From Chromobacterium alkanivorans (GTDB lineage Bacteria > Pseudomonadota > Gammaproteobacteria > Burkholderiales > Chromobacteriaceae), in the NCBI RefSeq assembly GCF_016937655.1, contig NZ_JAFHKL010000002.1:1-64000 (forward strand): a stretch of DNA of 64,000 nucleotides, given 5' to 3'. The notes beneath the pieces were generated by a model that ran no database searches, was not told where the DNA came from, and saw only the letters and a list, made by a program, of their open reading frames with translations. Made by a program: the position numbers and the translations under genes. Below are positions 36,612 to 45,740 of the stretch, piece by piece (positions within the stretch are counted from its first letter, which is position 1; every line of letters begins with the position of its first letter).

Positions 36612-36975
36612 GCGATGCGCTTCTTTATCGGGCGGGCTGGACGCCCGCCGCTTTCGTGAGCCGCCGGCGTCGCCGGCCGCTTCAACTGCCCCGTGAACAA
36701 GCTAGCTCAGACCATAGGCCGCGAGCCTCGTTCCCCGCCTCCGCCGTCCGTCGCCGGAAAACGCCTCAGTTTCAAAGATAAGCGCTGACGGCGCAATTTC
36801 AATCTCCGCCCCGCCGCCGTTTGTCTTCAGCTGAAAAATCATCAGCCTAACAAGAACTGCCCGTCTGCAAAATTTCCAATATCAGTCATTGCAAGATGAA
36901 TACAGCTGCACTACACACTTATAACAGTAGCTAGAAAACAATGCGTGGTTATCGGCGGAAGTTAGGGAGCGAGCG
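36612..36975. other. intergenic region upstream of a receptor gene
   Basis: A 364-bp gap between the divergent EEP gene and the receptor gene at 36976. It must hold both promoters, but no clear -35/-10 pair or sigma28 site is seen on the plus strand. The half nearer the receptor gene is AT-richer. Nothing else was recognised. Confidence 0.35.
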
Positions 36976-38622
36976 ATGGGAAACTTTCTTGCGCAGTTCA
37001 GCATCAAGGTCAAGATTTTCGGCCTGATCCTGTTGGGCGTGCTGGCCAGTGTGATTATCGGGGGGGTAGGCATTAGAAGCACGTCTGACATGAACGACCT
37101 CACCGTCGACATGCACGATAATTTACTGATGTCCGTCTACTGGGTGGCGGTGGCCAACCAAAACGCGATCTACATCAGCCGATCCGACTACCGCTTTATC
37201 GCTGAAACCGACAAGAAACAAATGGACCAGGTCACCGCCAACCGCAGTAAATTCTTGGCGGAGATGAACCGGCTGCTGGACCTCTACCGCAAAACCATAC
37301 TCACCCCGCCGGAAGTGGACGCTCTCAAGCGCTTTGACGCCGCCTGGCCGGTGATGGAGGAAGCCTGCAAGAAAGTGCGCGACCTCAGCTACAGCGACAC
37401 CGGCGACGGCGTCAACAACAAGAAGGCCGTGGAACTGATGGCCAAGGAATGCCGGCCCAAATTCCAGGCGGTCGACGACATCATGAGCCAGATCGTCGAC
37501 ATCAACGTAAAAGGGGCCGACAAGGCCTTGCAAGAAGCCTCCGCCAAATACGAGAAGGCGCGCAACACCGTCGTCACCGTGCTGGTGATCGCCGTGATCG
37601 TGCTGCTGGCGCTGGGCGTGATGATACAGAACGGCATCGTCGGCAGCCTGAAAAAAGGCATGGAAGCGCTGTTTCAGCTCGGTAGCGGCGACCTGACCGG
37701 CACTATCGAAGTACAGGGCAAGGACGAAGTGGCCCAGATGATGCAATCCCTGTCAGACACCCAGAAAAAACTGCGCGTCACCGTGGGCGACATCATCAAC
37801 TCCGCCTCCAGCGTGGCCGCCACCGCCGAGGAGCTGGCGGCCTCCACCGAGCAAGTCAGCGCCAGCATCGGCCAGCAGGTCAACGCCACCTCCAGCGCCG
37901 CCGCCTCGATCGAGGAACTGACCGTCAGCATCGACCAATGCTCCAACAACGCCTCGCTGGCGGACTCCCAGGCCAGCGAAGCCGGCAGCCAGGCCAAGAT
38001 AGGCAATAAGGAAGTGCAGGACTCCACCCAGCAGGTGCGCAAGGTCAACGACAGCGTGGCCGCCTCCGCCAACAACCTGGAATCCCTGTCCGAGCAGGCG
38101 CAGATGATCAGCAGCATCGCCACCGTGATCAAGGAAGTGGCCGACCAGACCAATCTCTTGGCGCTCAACGCCGCCATCGAGGCCGCGCGCGCCGGCGAAC
38201 AGGGCCGCGGTTTCGCCGTGGTGGCCGACGAGGTGCGCAAGCTGGCCGAGCGCACCACCGGTTCCGCCACCGAAATCACCCAGATGATCGCCAAGATCCA
38301 GGCCGGGGCCAGGGAGGCCGTGGACAGCATGCGCAACAGCCGCCACATCGTCAGCCAGGTGGTGGAATCGTCGGAACACGTGTCCACCACCATCAGCTCG
38401 GTGGAGGAAAGCGCGGAAGGCGTGGTGGGCGCCATCAGCGACATCGCCATGGCGATGCAGGAGCAACGTCAGGCCAGCACCGACTTGGCCGGCCGCGTGG
38501 AGGCCATCGCCCAGATGTCCAAGGAAAACGGCATTGCGGTGGATGTGTTCTCGCAAGCCACCCGCGAATTGGCGGTGGTGGCGGAGCGGCTGCAACAAAC
38601 CACCCTCGCCTTCAAGTTGTAA
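36976..38622 (+). CDS. methyl-accepting chemotaxis protein with four-helix-bundle sensor
   Basis: A 548-residue receptor. AGGGAG precedes the ATG. A membrane helix near 13-32 is followed by a periplasmic domain of the 4HB_MCP type, with a motif [23 protein letters not shown] shared in spirit with the receptor at 27987. A second helix lies near 198-217, then HAMP and the signalling hairpin [35 protein letters not shown] near residue 391. A terminator follows. The ligand is unknown. Confidence 0.93.
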   Translation: MGNFLAQFSIKVKIFGLILLGVLASVIIGGVGIRSTSDMNDLTVDMHDNLLMSVYWVAVANQNAIYISRSDYRFIAETDKKQMDQVTANRSKFLAEMNRLLDLYRKTILTPPEVDALKRFDAAWPVMEEACKKVRDLSYSDTGDGVNNKKAVELMAKECRPKFQAVDDIMSQIVDINVKGADKALQEASAKYEKARNTVVTVLVIAVIVLLALGVMIQNGIVGSLKKGMEALFQLGSGDLTGTIEVQGKDEVAQMMQSLSDTQKKLRVTVGDIINSASSVAATAEELAASTEQVSASIGQQVNATSSAAASIEELTVSIDQCSNNASLADSQASEAGSQAKIGNKEVQDSTQQVRKVNDSVAASANNLESLSEQAQMISSIATVIKEVADQTNLLALNAAIEAARAGEQGRGFAVVADEVRKLAERTTGSATEITQMIAKIQAGAREAVDSMRNSRHIVSQVVESSEHVSTTISSVEESAEGVVGAISDIAMAMQEQRQASTDLAGRVEAIAQMSKENGIAVDVFSQATRELAVVAERLQQTTLAFKL

Positions 38623-38637
38623 TTCACAGGCTTCATC

Positions 38638-38675
38638 CCCCGCCCCTCGGCCTGATCCGCGGGGCAGTTTTTTTT
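38638..38675 (+). terminator. intrinsic terminator of the receptor gene at 36976
   Basis: CCCCGC pairs with GCGGGG across a 15-nt loop and is followed by CAG and eight T. It lies 15 bp after the receptor stop. Confidence 0.75.
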
Positions 38676-38757
38676 CACCCTTGCCGGTCCTTGATTGACA
38701 GCGCCGGCCCGCCTCGCCAACAATAGCCCCGCGCCGCTGCAATTGCGGCGCTCGGGC

Positions 38758-38896
38758 TTGGACTCCCGACGTTAAGACTATCCGGCAGACCGCGGCCTCC
38801 CCGCGCTCTGTCTCGCTATTGCTTTGCCTATTCGGGCGGGCCGTGGCGAGGGCACCTCGCGGTGCGCCGGTCTTGGATAGTCTCCCGGTAGTCCAA
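38758..38896 (+). ncRNA. candidate structured leader RNA (cis-regulatory), family not recognised
   Basis: Nested complementary segments suggest a compact multi-stem RNA. TTGGACT (38758-38764) pairs with AGTCCAA (38890-38896), AGACTATCC (38775-38783) with GGATAGTCT (38875-38883), and AGACCG (38787-38792) with CGGTCT (38868-38873). Inside is a small hairpin GCACC-TCGC-GGTGC (38852-38865). All outer stems close in order, which is unlikely by chance. It is followed by a small ORF with a strong ribosome-binding site and then the gene at 39049. It does not match any riboswitch class I can recall. The strand is inferred from the downstream genes. Confidence 0.6.
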
Positions 38897-38960
38897 CCTT
38901 GTCATGCGCCCGCCTAGCCGCGCCCCGCGGCCTGGCCGGCATTAGCTTGAGGAGGTTGCA

Positions 38961-39056
38961 ATGTTGAAATCCTTTAGGCGCTTACCCCGCCGCGCATCCC
39001 CGTCCTTCCCCGCGCCGACGCCGGCCTGCTCCCAACAGGAGGCCCGCGATGAGTGA
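38961..39056 (+). CDS. 31-codon leader ORF (uORF) overlapping the next gene
   Basis: GAGGAGG sits 5 nt before an ATG that opens MLKSFRRLPRRASPSFPAPT and ends at TGA 39054-39056, inside the next gene, whose ATG is at 39049. The peptide is basic and Pro-rich, with RRLPRR and PAPTP, the sort of sequence that can slow ribosomes. The 8-bp overlap suggests translational coupling. It directly follows the structured RNA at 38758-38896, so I infer a regulatory leader peptide, not an enzyme. Confidence 0.6.
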   Translation: MLKSFRRLPRRASPSFPAPTPACSQQEARDE

Positions 39057-39423
39057 CTCCAAAAAAGATGAACTGCGCGCCTTCTACCGTCTGCTGGAGG
39101 CCCGCGAAGCCAAACTGCCCTTTGTCGGCCCCTCGCAAGACCGCAGCCATCCGCATTACTGGCATGTGCCTCTATGCCGGGACTTTTCGGAAGCCTACTC
39201 GCTGGGCGAACGCCATGGCCGCGCGCTGGTTGATCTGTTCCGCCAGCACCCGGACCACGCCGGCCACGGCCTGCTCAGCCGCATTGTTCACGATATGAAC
39301 TTGTTCGACTTCAGCCCGCAGCGCGGCGCCTGGGCCGGTTTCTTCGACCATCTGGAAGTGCTGATCGCCGTCAGCATCCGCATGCACGAGTCCGACGCCG
39401 AGGCGCAAGCCGGGCCGTCCTGA
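39049..39423 (+). CDS. conserved-looking soluble protein, unknown function
   Basis: A 124-residue protein, MSDSKKDELRAFYRLLEARE at the start, preceded by AACAGGAGG. It is His-rich (SHPHYWHVPLC, FRQHPDHAGHG, IVHDMNLFDF) with no membrane helix or signal peptide. I do not recognise the family. The elaborate leader in front of it suggests strict control. A terminator hairpin follows directly, so it is the only main product of this transcript. Confidence 0.7.
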   Translation: MSDSKKDELRAFYRLLEAREAKLPFVGPSQDRSHPHYWHVPLCRDFSEAYSLGERHGRALVDLFRQHPDHAGHGLLSRIVHDMNLFDFSPQRGAWAGFFDHLEVLIAVSIRMHESDAEAQAGPS

Positions 39424-39434
39424 GCCGCAAAACG

Positions 39435-39464
39435 CGCCCGGACGGCCTGCGTCCGGGCGGTTTT
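39435..39464 (+). terminator. intrinsic terminator of the gene at 39049
   Basis: CGCCCGGACG and CGTCCGGGCG form a perfect 10-bp stem around a 5-nt loop, followed by G and four T. It lies 11 bp after the stop. Confidence 0.85.
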
Positions 39465-39549
39465 GGGGATTGTGGCAATGGCTGGCGTGGGCAATCTATG
39501 GTACAAAGCCTGCAATCCTTGTCCGCGCTTACGCTGGCAAGGCGGCTGC

Positions 39550-39619
39550 GCGAGTCACCTGTTTGATCCATTCACCCTCCCTCTTGGTGCCGGATAAAAA
39601 CCACAGGCGGGTGACTCGC
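39550..39619. other. long-range inverted repeat, possible structured RNA
   Basis: GCGAGTCACC (39550-39559) is perfectly complementary to GGTGACTCGC (39610-39619), with a 50-nt interior that holds CACC and GGTG segments. It lies in the 310-bp stretch between the terminator at 39464 and the basic protein gene at 39776, where no gene is seen. It could be a leader element of that gene or a small RNA. Confidence 0.4.
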
Positions 39620-39775
39620 CCAGCCGGAATGCTTGTCGTTTTCATCCCCCCGCCCCGCGCCCCAGCTGCTTTCCCGCTCAAATCCCATCCGTCAACGGCC
39701 AGAAAGGCCCGGTGCGCATTCCGCCCCGCGCCTTACCATGGGGTTTCGATTCATCAATCCGTAAAGGAGAGTCAG

Positions 39776-39970
39776 ATGGCTAAAAGCAAGCGCGCCGCCA
39801 AGAAACTGGCGGCGCTGGCCGACAAGGTGCGCGGGCAGAAGAAGGCGACCAAATCAGCCAGGAAGCTGGCCGCCAAGGTGCTGAAGCACCCGATGACCGA
39901 CAAGCCGGCCAAGCAAAAAGAGCGGAAGCGCGCCAAGAAGGACAAGGCGGACAAGCAGCAGGCTGAATAA
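39776..39970 (+). CDS. small Lys/Ala-rich basic protein, histone H1-like
   Basis: A 64-residue, very basic protein beginning MAKSKRAAKKLAALADKVRG, with AAGGAGAG before the ATG. Almost half the residues are Lys, Arg or Ala, as in bacterial histone H1-like and other DNA- or RNA-binding tails. No folded domain is recognised. It may bind nucleic acid; this is inference from composition only. It ends just before a bidirectional terminator. Confidence 0.7.
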   Translation: MAKSKRAAKKLAALADKVRGQKKATKSARKLAAKVLKHPMTDKPAKQKERKRAKKDKADKQQAE

Positions 39971-40022
39971 GACCCGCTAAGCCCTCCCCCCGCGGCGGCT
40001 CAAATCCTTGAGCCTGCGCGCA

Positions 40023-40051
40023 GAAAGGCGGCCGTCGGCGTTTACGCCGCG
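40023..40051. terminator. bidirectional terminator between convergent genes
   Basis: GAAAGGCGGC and GCCGCCTTTC form a perfect 10-bp stem with a small inner GGCG-CGCC hairpin in the loop. It lies between the basic protein gene (plus) and the receptor gene ending at 40079 (minus). T-tracts are short on both sides. Confidence 0.65.
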
Positions 40052-40078
40052 CCGCCTTTCCGCATTCCGGCCTGACGA

Positions 40079-41698
40079 TCACACCTGATAGGCCGATACC
40101 GTTTGTAGAATCACCCGCGCCTGCTGGCTCAGCTGCCCGGCGGCGTCCGCCGAGCCGCTGGACGCCGAGGAGTTTTCCTCCGCCATCTGGGCGATCTGTT
40201 CCACGCGCTGGGCAATGGTGTTGCTGGCCACGCTCTGCTCGGCGATGCTGTTGGAGATGTCGCGCACCAATTCCATCGCCTTGCCGCTGCTGTCCCGTAT
40301 GCCGTCGATGGCGTCGTTGGCGGCGCGGGTGTTGGCGGTTTCCTGGTGCACCTGATCCACCACTTTCTCCATGCTTTGCACCGCTTCCAGCGTGCTGCTT
40401 TGCATTTTGTTGATGATGTTGGCGATTTCCGTGGTGGAGCTGGCGGTGCGCTCGGCCAGCTTGCGCACCTCGTCCGCCACCACGGCGAAGCCGCGGCCCA
40501 TCTCGCCGGCGCGCGCCGCCTCGATCGCCGCGTTGAGCGCCAAGAGATTGGTCTGATCCGCGATGTCCTTGATCACCCCCATCACCGAGGCGATGGTGGC
40601 GCTGTCTTCCTTCAACTGCCCAATGCGCTGCGCGGCGTCGGTAATCGCGCCGGCCACCTCGGTGATGCCGCGCACGGTGGCGGAAATCACCTGGCCGCCC
40701 TCGGTCGCCATCTCTCCGGCCTGCTGCGACTGGCCGCGCGCTTCCACCGCGCTGGAGGCGACATGGTTGATGCTCACCGTCATCTGTTCCACCGCCGCCG
40801 CCATCGCCGCGGCGGACTCGCTTTGCATTTCCGAACTACGGGCAATCTCATGGGTATTGTTGGCCAGGCCGGACATCGCGCCGTCGATGGAGCCGATGCT
40901 GTCGCGGATTTCGCGGAAGCTGCGTTGCAAGTTCTCCAGCAACTGATTGAAGGCGGTGGCGGTTTCCCCTACCTCGTCCATGCGCCCCACCGGCGCGCGC
41001 AAGGTGAAGTCTTTGTGCTGATTCACCCGGAACATGGTGGAGCGTATCTGGTTCAGGCTCAGGCGGATGTGGCTGAACAGCAGCCAGCCCAGGCCGCCGC
41101 TCAACAGCAGACAGGCGGCGATCACCGCCACCGAGCTGCCGAAGGCCATGCTGTAAGCGGCGGCGTTGTCCTTGGACAGGCTGTCCGCCATGCCGTAGTT
41201 GAAGTCGATATGGTCGTTGAGGTCCTTGGCCAGCGCCTTGGCGGACTCCGGTATCGGCCCCGTCACCAGCATTGCCTGCGTCGCCGCGCCCGGATGCTCG
41301 CGCGAGGCTTTCAAAAAGCCGTCGCGATGGCCGCGGTAGGCTTGCAGATCCGCCCGGTCTTGCTGCAACAGTTTGCGGTCGGCGTCGTTGGACAATAAGT
41401 CCTTTTCGTAAGCGTCCAGTACCTGATCCAGCGCCTTGTCGCCTTCGGAGATCTGCGTTTCGGCGTCCGTCTTGCTCTTGGCGTCGGCGGCGATGCCGTG
41501 GCGGTACGCCGCCACCCGCATCTTGGTCAAGGCCAGCAAGCCCTTGTCCAGCGCCTGAATGCTGGGAAAGGTGTTGTTCTTCAAATAATTGAATCGTTCA
41601 TTGGCGCTGTGCAACTGCCACAAGCCGTAACTGCCGACGCCGATCAAGGCCAACATGGCCACCATCAAGGTCAGCATGAGCCGCTGTGAGATATTCAT
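40079..41698 (-). CDS. methyl-accepting chemotaxis protein, tandem paralogue 1
   Basis: A 539-residue receptor starting [23 protein letters not shown], with GGAG before the ATG at 41698. The periplasmic four-helix-type sensor runs from about 30 to 185, and the second membrane helix lies near 190-210. The cytoplasmic hairpin has [35 protein letters not shown]. It is strongly similar over its whole length to the receptor at 42030, including the C-terminal end (SAYQV against TQYQV). The pair arose by tandem duplication. Confidence 0.94.
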   Translation of the reverse strand: MNISQRLMLTLMVAMLALIGVGSYGLWQLHSANERFNYLKNNTFPSIQALDKGLLALTKMRVAAYRHGIAADAKSKTDAETQISEGDKALDQVLDAYEKDLLSNDADRKLLQQDRADLQAYRGHRDGFLKASREHPGAATQAMLVTGPIPESAKALAKDLNDHIDFNYGMADSLSKDNAAAYSMAFGSSVAVIAACLLLSGGLGWLLFSHIRLSLNQIRSTMFRVNQHKDFTLRAPVGRMDEVGETATAFNQLLENLQRSFREIRDSIGSIDGAMSGLANNTHEIARSSEMQSESAAAMAAAVEQMTVSINHVASSAVEARGQSQQAGEMATEGGQVISATVRGITEVAGAITDAAQRIGQLKEDSATIASVMGVIKDIADQTNLLALNAAIEAARAGEMGRGFAVVADEVRKLAERTASSTTEIANIINKMQSSTLEAVQSMEKVVDQVHQETANTRAANDAIDGIRDSSGKAMELVRDISNSIAEQSVASNTIAQRVEQIAQMAEENSSASSGSADAAGQLSQQARVILQTVSAYQV

Positions 41699-41823
41699 CC
41701 TTATTCTCCGTGTCTTCGCCCGATACCACATCTAGCTTTGTTATAGGCGCAGTCGGAAAACAGTAGAAAGTTCTAAATAAGAATATCCATTAAGCGTATA
41801 AATCCCGCGGCGGCGCGGCCTTA

Positions 41824-41964
41824 GAGCGACTGACAAAAATCAGTTTCACGGCTGAGGCAAGGCGCGCCGACGCAGGCAGCACTTGAGCACGGCAAGTCGG
41901 CGCAAAGCAGCATCAGGGGTTTTCGCCTTGTCTCGCCTTAGCTCGCGAGATCGTAAACAGGCTC
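41824..41964. repeat. composite A/B miniature element flanked by TTA
   Basis: TTA flanks it on both sides (41821-41823 and 41965-41967). The left end (GAGCGACTGACAAAAATC) and core (AAGGCGCGCCGACGCAGGCAG, ATCAGGGGTTTT) resemble family B. The right end (GATCGTAAACAGGCTC) is that of family A. It therefore looks like a recombinant of the two families. Confidence 0.65.
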
Positions 41965-41967
41965 TTA

Positions 41968-42029
41968 GAGCCTGTTCAAAGTCTCGCGAGCAAGAGCGAG
42001 ACAAAACGCATCAGATTTTGAACAGGTGC
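41968..42029. repeat. internally deleted family A element abutting the receptor stop
   Basis: A 62-bp element with ends GAGCCTGTTCAAAGTC and, inverted, GCACCTGTTCAAAATC, flanked by TTA at 41965-41967 and 42030-42032. The second TTA is, on the minus strand, the TAA stop of the receptor gene at 42030. It keeps both ends but lacks most of the core. Confidence 0.8.
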
Positions 42030-43649
42030 TTACACCTGGTACTGGGTCACGGTGTTCAGGATGTTTTTCGCCTGCTGCTGCAATTGCTCCGCCGCGTCCG
42101 CCGAGGCGCTGGAGGCGGACGCGTTCTCCTCCGCCATCTGCGCGATCTGCTCCACTTTCTGGGCAATGGTGTTGCTGGCGCTGCTTTGCTCGTTGATGCT
42201 GCCGGAGATGTCCTTGACCAGCTCCATCGCCTGGCCGCTGCTGTCCTGGATCTTCTCTATCACGCTGCTGGCTTCGCGGGCGTTGTCGGTTTCCTGGTGC
42301 ACCTGCTCCACCACTTTTTCCATGCTCTGCACCGCTTCCATCGTGCTGCTTTGCATCTTGTTGATGATGGCGCCGATCTCCGTGGTGGAGCTGGCGGTGC
42401 GCTCGGCCAGCTTGCGCACCTCGTCCGCCACCACCGCGAAGCCGCGGCCGGTTTCGCCGGCGCGCGCCGCCTCGATCGCCGCGTTCAAGGCCAAGAGATT
42501 GGTCTGATCGGCGATGTCCTTGATCACCCCCATCACCGAGGCGATGGTGGCGCTGTCGTCCTTCAACTGCCCGATGCGCTGGGAAGCGTCGGTAATCGCG
42601 CCCGCCACCTCGGAAATGCCCAGCACGGTGGCGGAGATCACCTGCCCGCCCTCGTTGGCCATGCTGCCGGCCTGCTGCGCCTGGGTGCGCGCCTCCACCG
42701 CGTTGTCGGCCACGTGGTTGATGCTCACCGTCATCTGCTCCACCGCCGCCGCCATCGCCCCGGCGGATTCGCTCTGCACCTCGGAGCTGCGCGCGATCTG
42801 ATTGGTGTTGGCCGCCAGGCCGGAGGTGGCTTTGTCGATTTCTGAGATGTTGTCGCGTATGCCGCGGAAGCTGTGCTGCAAATCGTCCAGCAAGTGGTTG
42901 AAGGCGGCGGCGGTGCGGCCGATCTCGTCCTTGCGCAAGATCTTGGCGCGCAGGCGGAAGTCCTTGCTGGCGCTGACCTGATCCAAGGTTTCGCCTATCT
43001 GGCTCAGGCTGCTGCGGATGCTGCGGAACAAGGCGAAGCCCAGCGCGCCGCTGAGGATCAGGGCGCCCACGATCACCACCAGCGAGGAGATCAGCGCCTG
43101 CTCGTAGACCACGGCGTTGTCGGCGGACAATTTCTTGGCCAGGCCGTAATTGAATTCGATGTGTTCCTTGATGTCCTTGACCACGGTCTTGGCGGTGGCC
43201 AGCAGCGGACCGCCCACCAGCTCCCGCCGCGTGGCTTCCGCCGGCTGCTCGCGCGAGATCTTGAACACCGCGTCGCGCTGCTGGCGGTAGACGCGGATGT
43301 CCGCGCGGTCCTTTTCTATCATCCGGCGGTCTTCGTCGTCGGAAACCAGGTCTTTCTGGTAATGGTCCAGCGCCGTGTCCATCTGCTTGTCCAGCTGCGC
43401 GATGCTGGCCTCGATGTCGGCCTTGACCTTGGGGTCTTCGCTGATGCCGTGACGGTAAGTCAGCACCCGCATATCGGTTTGCGCCTGCAAGGCCTGGTCC
43501 AGGGTGTGGATGCTGGGGAAAGTGTTGGCCTGCAGATAATCGAAGCGCTCATTGGCCCGATGCAGCTGGAACAGCCCGTAGCTGCCCACAATGAACAAGC
43601 CGAGCAAGGCAACCGCCAAGGTCAGCAGCAAGCGTTGGGATATGCTCAT
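42030..43649 (-). CDS. methyl-accepting chemotaxis protein, tandem paralogue 2
   Basis: A 539-residue receptor starting [39 protein letters not shown], the same layout as the receptor at 40079. The sensor domain differs more than the signalling half, where long stretches are identical, including [35 protein letters not shown]. The two probably sense different ligands with shared output. Its TAA stop is part of a repeat flank. Confidence 0.94.
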   Translation of the reverse strand: MSISQRLLLTLAVALLGLFIVGSYGLFQLHRANERFDYLQANTFPSIHTLDQALQAQTDMRVLTYRHGISEDPKVKADIEASIAQLDKQMDTALDHYQKDLVSDDEDRRMIEKDRADIRVYRQQRDAVFKISREQPAEATRRELVGGPLLATAKTVVKDIKEHIEFNYGLAKKLSADNAVVYEQALISSLVVIVGALILSGALGFALFRSIRSSLSQIGETLDQVSASKDFRLRAKILRKDEIGRTAAAFNHLLDDLQHSFRGIRDNISEIDKATSGLAANTNQIARSSEVQSESAGAMAAAVEQMTVSINHVADNAVEARTQAQQAGSMANEGGQVISATVLGISEVAGAITDASQRIGQLKDDSATIASVMGVIKDIADQTNLLALNAAIEAARAGETGRGFAVVADEVRKLAERTASSTTEIGAIINKMQSSTMEAVQSMEKVVEQVHQETDNAREASSVIEKIQDSSGQAMELVKDISGSINEQSSASNTIAQKVEQIAQMAEENASASSASADAAEQLQQQAKNILNTVTQYQV

Positions 43650-43822
43650 GGTAGCCCCCTAGGTTCATGACTTATGAAACTCGATTCTTTATAGGCGTGG
43701 CCGCACGGTATTTTCAAATCATTTGGCATTTAAAATCAGGCTTTTGCGAAGCGGAGCTGACACCGTAGAATGTCCTCGCAATCACAACATTCATAAAACG
43801 CCAAGTACAAAGGAGAATCACC

Positions 43823-45580
43823 ATGTCCTCATTCCGTTCCCGCCCAAGCCTGCTGCTGAGCGCGCTGGCCCTGAGCCTGAGCCTGGGCTTCAACGCCCCG
43901 GCGCTGGCGCTGAGCCCGCCGGCGGCGCCCCAGGTCAAATACGATTACGACTACGATGTGTTCCACCCGGTCTACGCCCGCAACGGCATGGTGGCCACCG
44001 AGCAGGGCCTGGCCACCCAGGTGGGGCTGGACATCCTGCGCCAGGGCGGCAACGCGGTGGACGCCGCGGTGGCGGTGGGCTTTGCGCTGGCGGTGACCCT
44101 GCCCAACGCCGGCAATCTGGGCGGCGGCGGCTTCATGGTGCTGCACGACGCCAAGAGCGGCCGCAACATCGCGCTGGATTTCCGCGAAATCGCGCCGGCC
44201 AAGGCCGGCCGCGACATGTATCTGGACGCCCAGGGCAAGGTGGTTGACGGCCGTTCGCTGTACACCCACCTGGCGGTGGGTGTGCCCGGCACCGTGGCCG
44301 GCCTGGCCCACGCCCAGCAGCGCTGGGGCAGCCTGCCGCTGGCCAAGGTGATCGCGCCGGCGGTGAAGCTGGCGGAGCAAGGCTTCGCGGTATCGCAAAC
44401 GCTGGCCGAAATGCTGGAAGTGGAAAAAGACAATCTGGGCCGCTGGGACAGCAGCCGGGCGGTGTTCTTCCGCGACGGCCGCCCGCTGCGCGCCGGCGAG
44501 AAGCTGGTGCAGCGCGATCTGGGCAAATCGCTGCGCCTGATCGCGCAACAAGGGCCCAAGGCGTTCTACCAGGGCAGCATCGCCGACAAGATCGTGGCGG
44601 AGATGGCGCGCCACGGCGGCCTGATCGACAAGAAAGACCTGGCCGGCTACAAGGTGGAGGAGCGCGCGCCGGTCAGCGGCAGCTACCGCGGCTACCAGGT
44701 GGTGTCGATGCCGCCGCCCAGCTCCGGCGGCATCCACATCGTCCAGATCCTGAACCTGCTGGAACGCTACCCGCTGGCCGACTACGGCCCCAACAGCGCG
44801 CAAACCATCCACTACCTGGCCGAGGCGATGAAGCTGGCCTACGCCGACCGCTCCGAATACCTGGGCGACCCGGCCTTCGTCAAAGTGCCGCAGGCCGGGC
44901 TGACCTCCAAGCGCTACGCCGACCAGCTGGCGGCGACGATAGACCCGGCCAAGGCCCGCCCCGCCGCCGAGATCAAGCCCGGCAAGCCGCAGCCCTACGA
45001 AAGCGACCAGACCACCCACTACTCCATCGTGGACAAGCAGGGCAACGCGGTGGCGGTGACTTACACGCTGAACCTGAACTTCGGCAGCGGCATCATCGCC
45101 GGCGGCACCGGCATTCTGCTCAACAATGAGATGGACGACTTCTCCGTCAAGCCCGGCGTGCCCAACGCCTTCGGCCTGATCGGCGGCGACGCCAACGCGG
45201 TGGCGGCCGGCAAGCGGCCGCTGTCCTCGATGTCGCCGACCCTGGTGCTGAAGAACGGCAAGCCCTGGCTGGTCACCGGCAGCCCGGGCGGCGCGCGCAT
45301 CATCACCACCACTTTGCAAACCATCGTCAACGCCATCGATTTCGGCATGAACCCGGCCGAAGCCGCGTCCACGCCGCGGGTCCACCATCAATGGCTGCCG
45401 GATGAATTGCGGGTGGAAAAGGGCTTGAGCCCGGACACGCTGCGCCTGCTGCGCGAACAGGGTTACAAGATCGCGGTCAAGCCCAGCATGGGCCGGACCC
45501 AGACCATACAGCTGCGCGACGGCGGCTTGTACGGCTATTCCGACCCGCGCAATCCGGACGGCGCCACCATGGGCTATTAA
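43823..45580 (+). CDS. ggt: periplasmic gamma-glutamyltransferase
   Basis: A 585-residue N-terminal-nucleophile hydrolase that cleaves gamma-glutamyl bonds such as in glutathione. A signal peptide ends near residue 30 (SLGFNAPALA). Self-cleavage occurs before Thr397 in TTHYSIVD, the start of the small subunit, as in the E. coli enzyme. The glycine loop NLGGGGFM in the large subunit and GSPGGARI plus LLNNEMDDFS in the small subunit are conserved. AAGGAG precedes the ATG. It is followed by a large hairpin. Confidence 0.97.
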   Translation: MSSFRSRPSLLLSALALSLSLGFNAPALALSPPAAPQVKYDYDYDVFHPVYARNGMVATEQGLATQVGLDILRQGGNAVDAAVAVGFALAVTLPNAGNLGGGGFMVLHDAKSGRNIALDFREIAPAKAGRDMYLDAQGKVVDGRSLYTHLAVGVPGTVAGLAHAQQRWGSLPLAKVIAPAVKLAEQGFAVSQTLAEMLEVEKDNLGRWDSSRAVFFRDGRPLRAGEKLVQRDLGKSLRLIAQQGPKAFYQGSIADKIVAEMARHGGLIDKKDLAGYKVEERAPVSGSYRGYQVVSMPPPSSGGIHIVQILNLLERYPLADYGPNSAQTIHYLAEAMKLAYADRSEYLGDPAFVKVPQAGLTSKRYADQLAATIDPAKARPAAEIKPGKPQPYESDQTTHYSIVDKQGNAVAVTYTLNLNFGSGIIAGGTGILLNNEMDDFSVKPGVPNAFGLIGGDANAVAAGKRPLSSMSPTLVLKNGKPWLVTGSPGGARIITTTLQTIVNAIDFGMNPAEAASTPRVHHQWLPDELRVEKGLSPDTLRLLREQGYKIAVKPSMGRTQTIQLRDGGLYGYSDPRNPDGATMGY

Positions 45581-45585
45581 GACGC

Positions 45586-45622
45586 GCCGGCCGGGCGCTG
45601 TTCAAGGACGCGCCCGGCCGGC
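45586..45622 (+). terminator. GC-rich hairpin after ggt
   Basis: GCCGGCCGGGCGC (45586-45598) and GCGCCCGGCCGGC (45610-45622) form a perfect 13-bp stem with an 11-nt loop, 5 bp after the ggt stop. There is no T-tract, so it may stabilise the message end rather than terminate on its own. Confidence 0.5.
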
Positions 45623-45740
45623 CGATAAAGCGATAAACCGGCATCGAAACTCAACCATAATGTAACAACGCATCCGAACCAGGCCGCCGGTTTCCGTTGG
45701 GCCGCCGGCCCCGCGCCGTTCACTGGGGAGAAGCCCGCAC

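Noticed and set aside
36949-36956. Sigma28-like GCCGATAA box near a receptor gene
   Set aside because: It is on the minus strand, pointing away from the receptor gene, and lacks the TAAA element at the right distance.
38758-38896. Known riboswitch (M-box, yybP-ykoY, guanidine, cobalamin, TPP, glycine) at the leader
   Set aside because: None of the conserved core motifs of these classes that I can recall is present; kept as an unassigned structured RNA.
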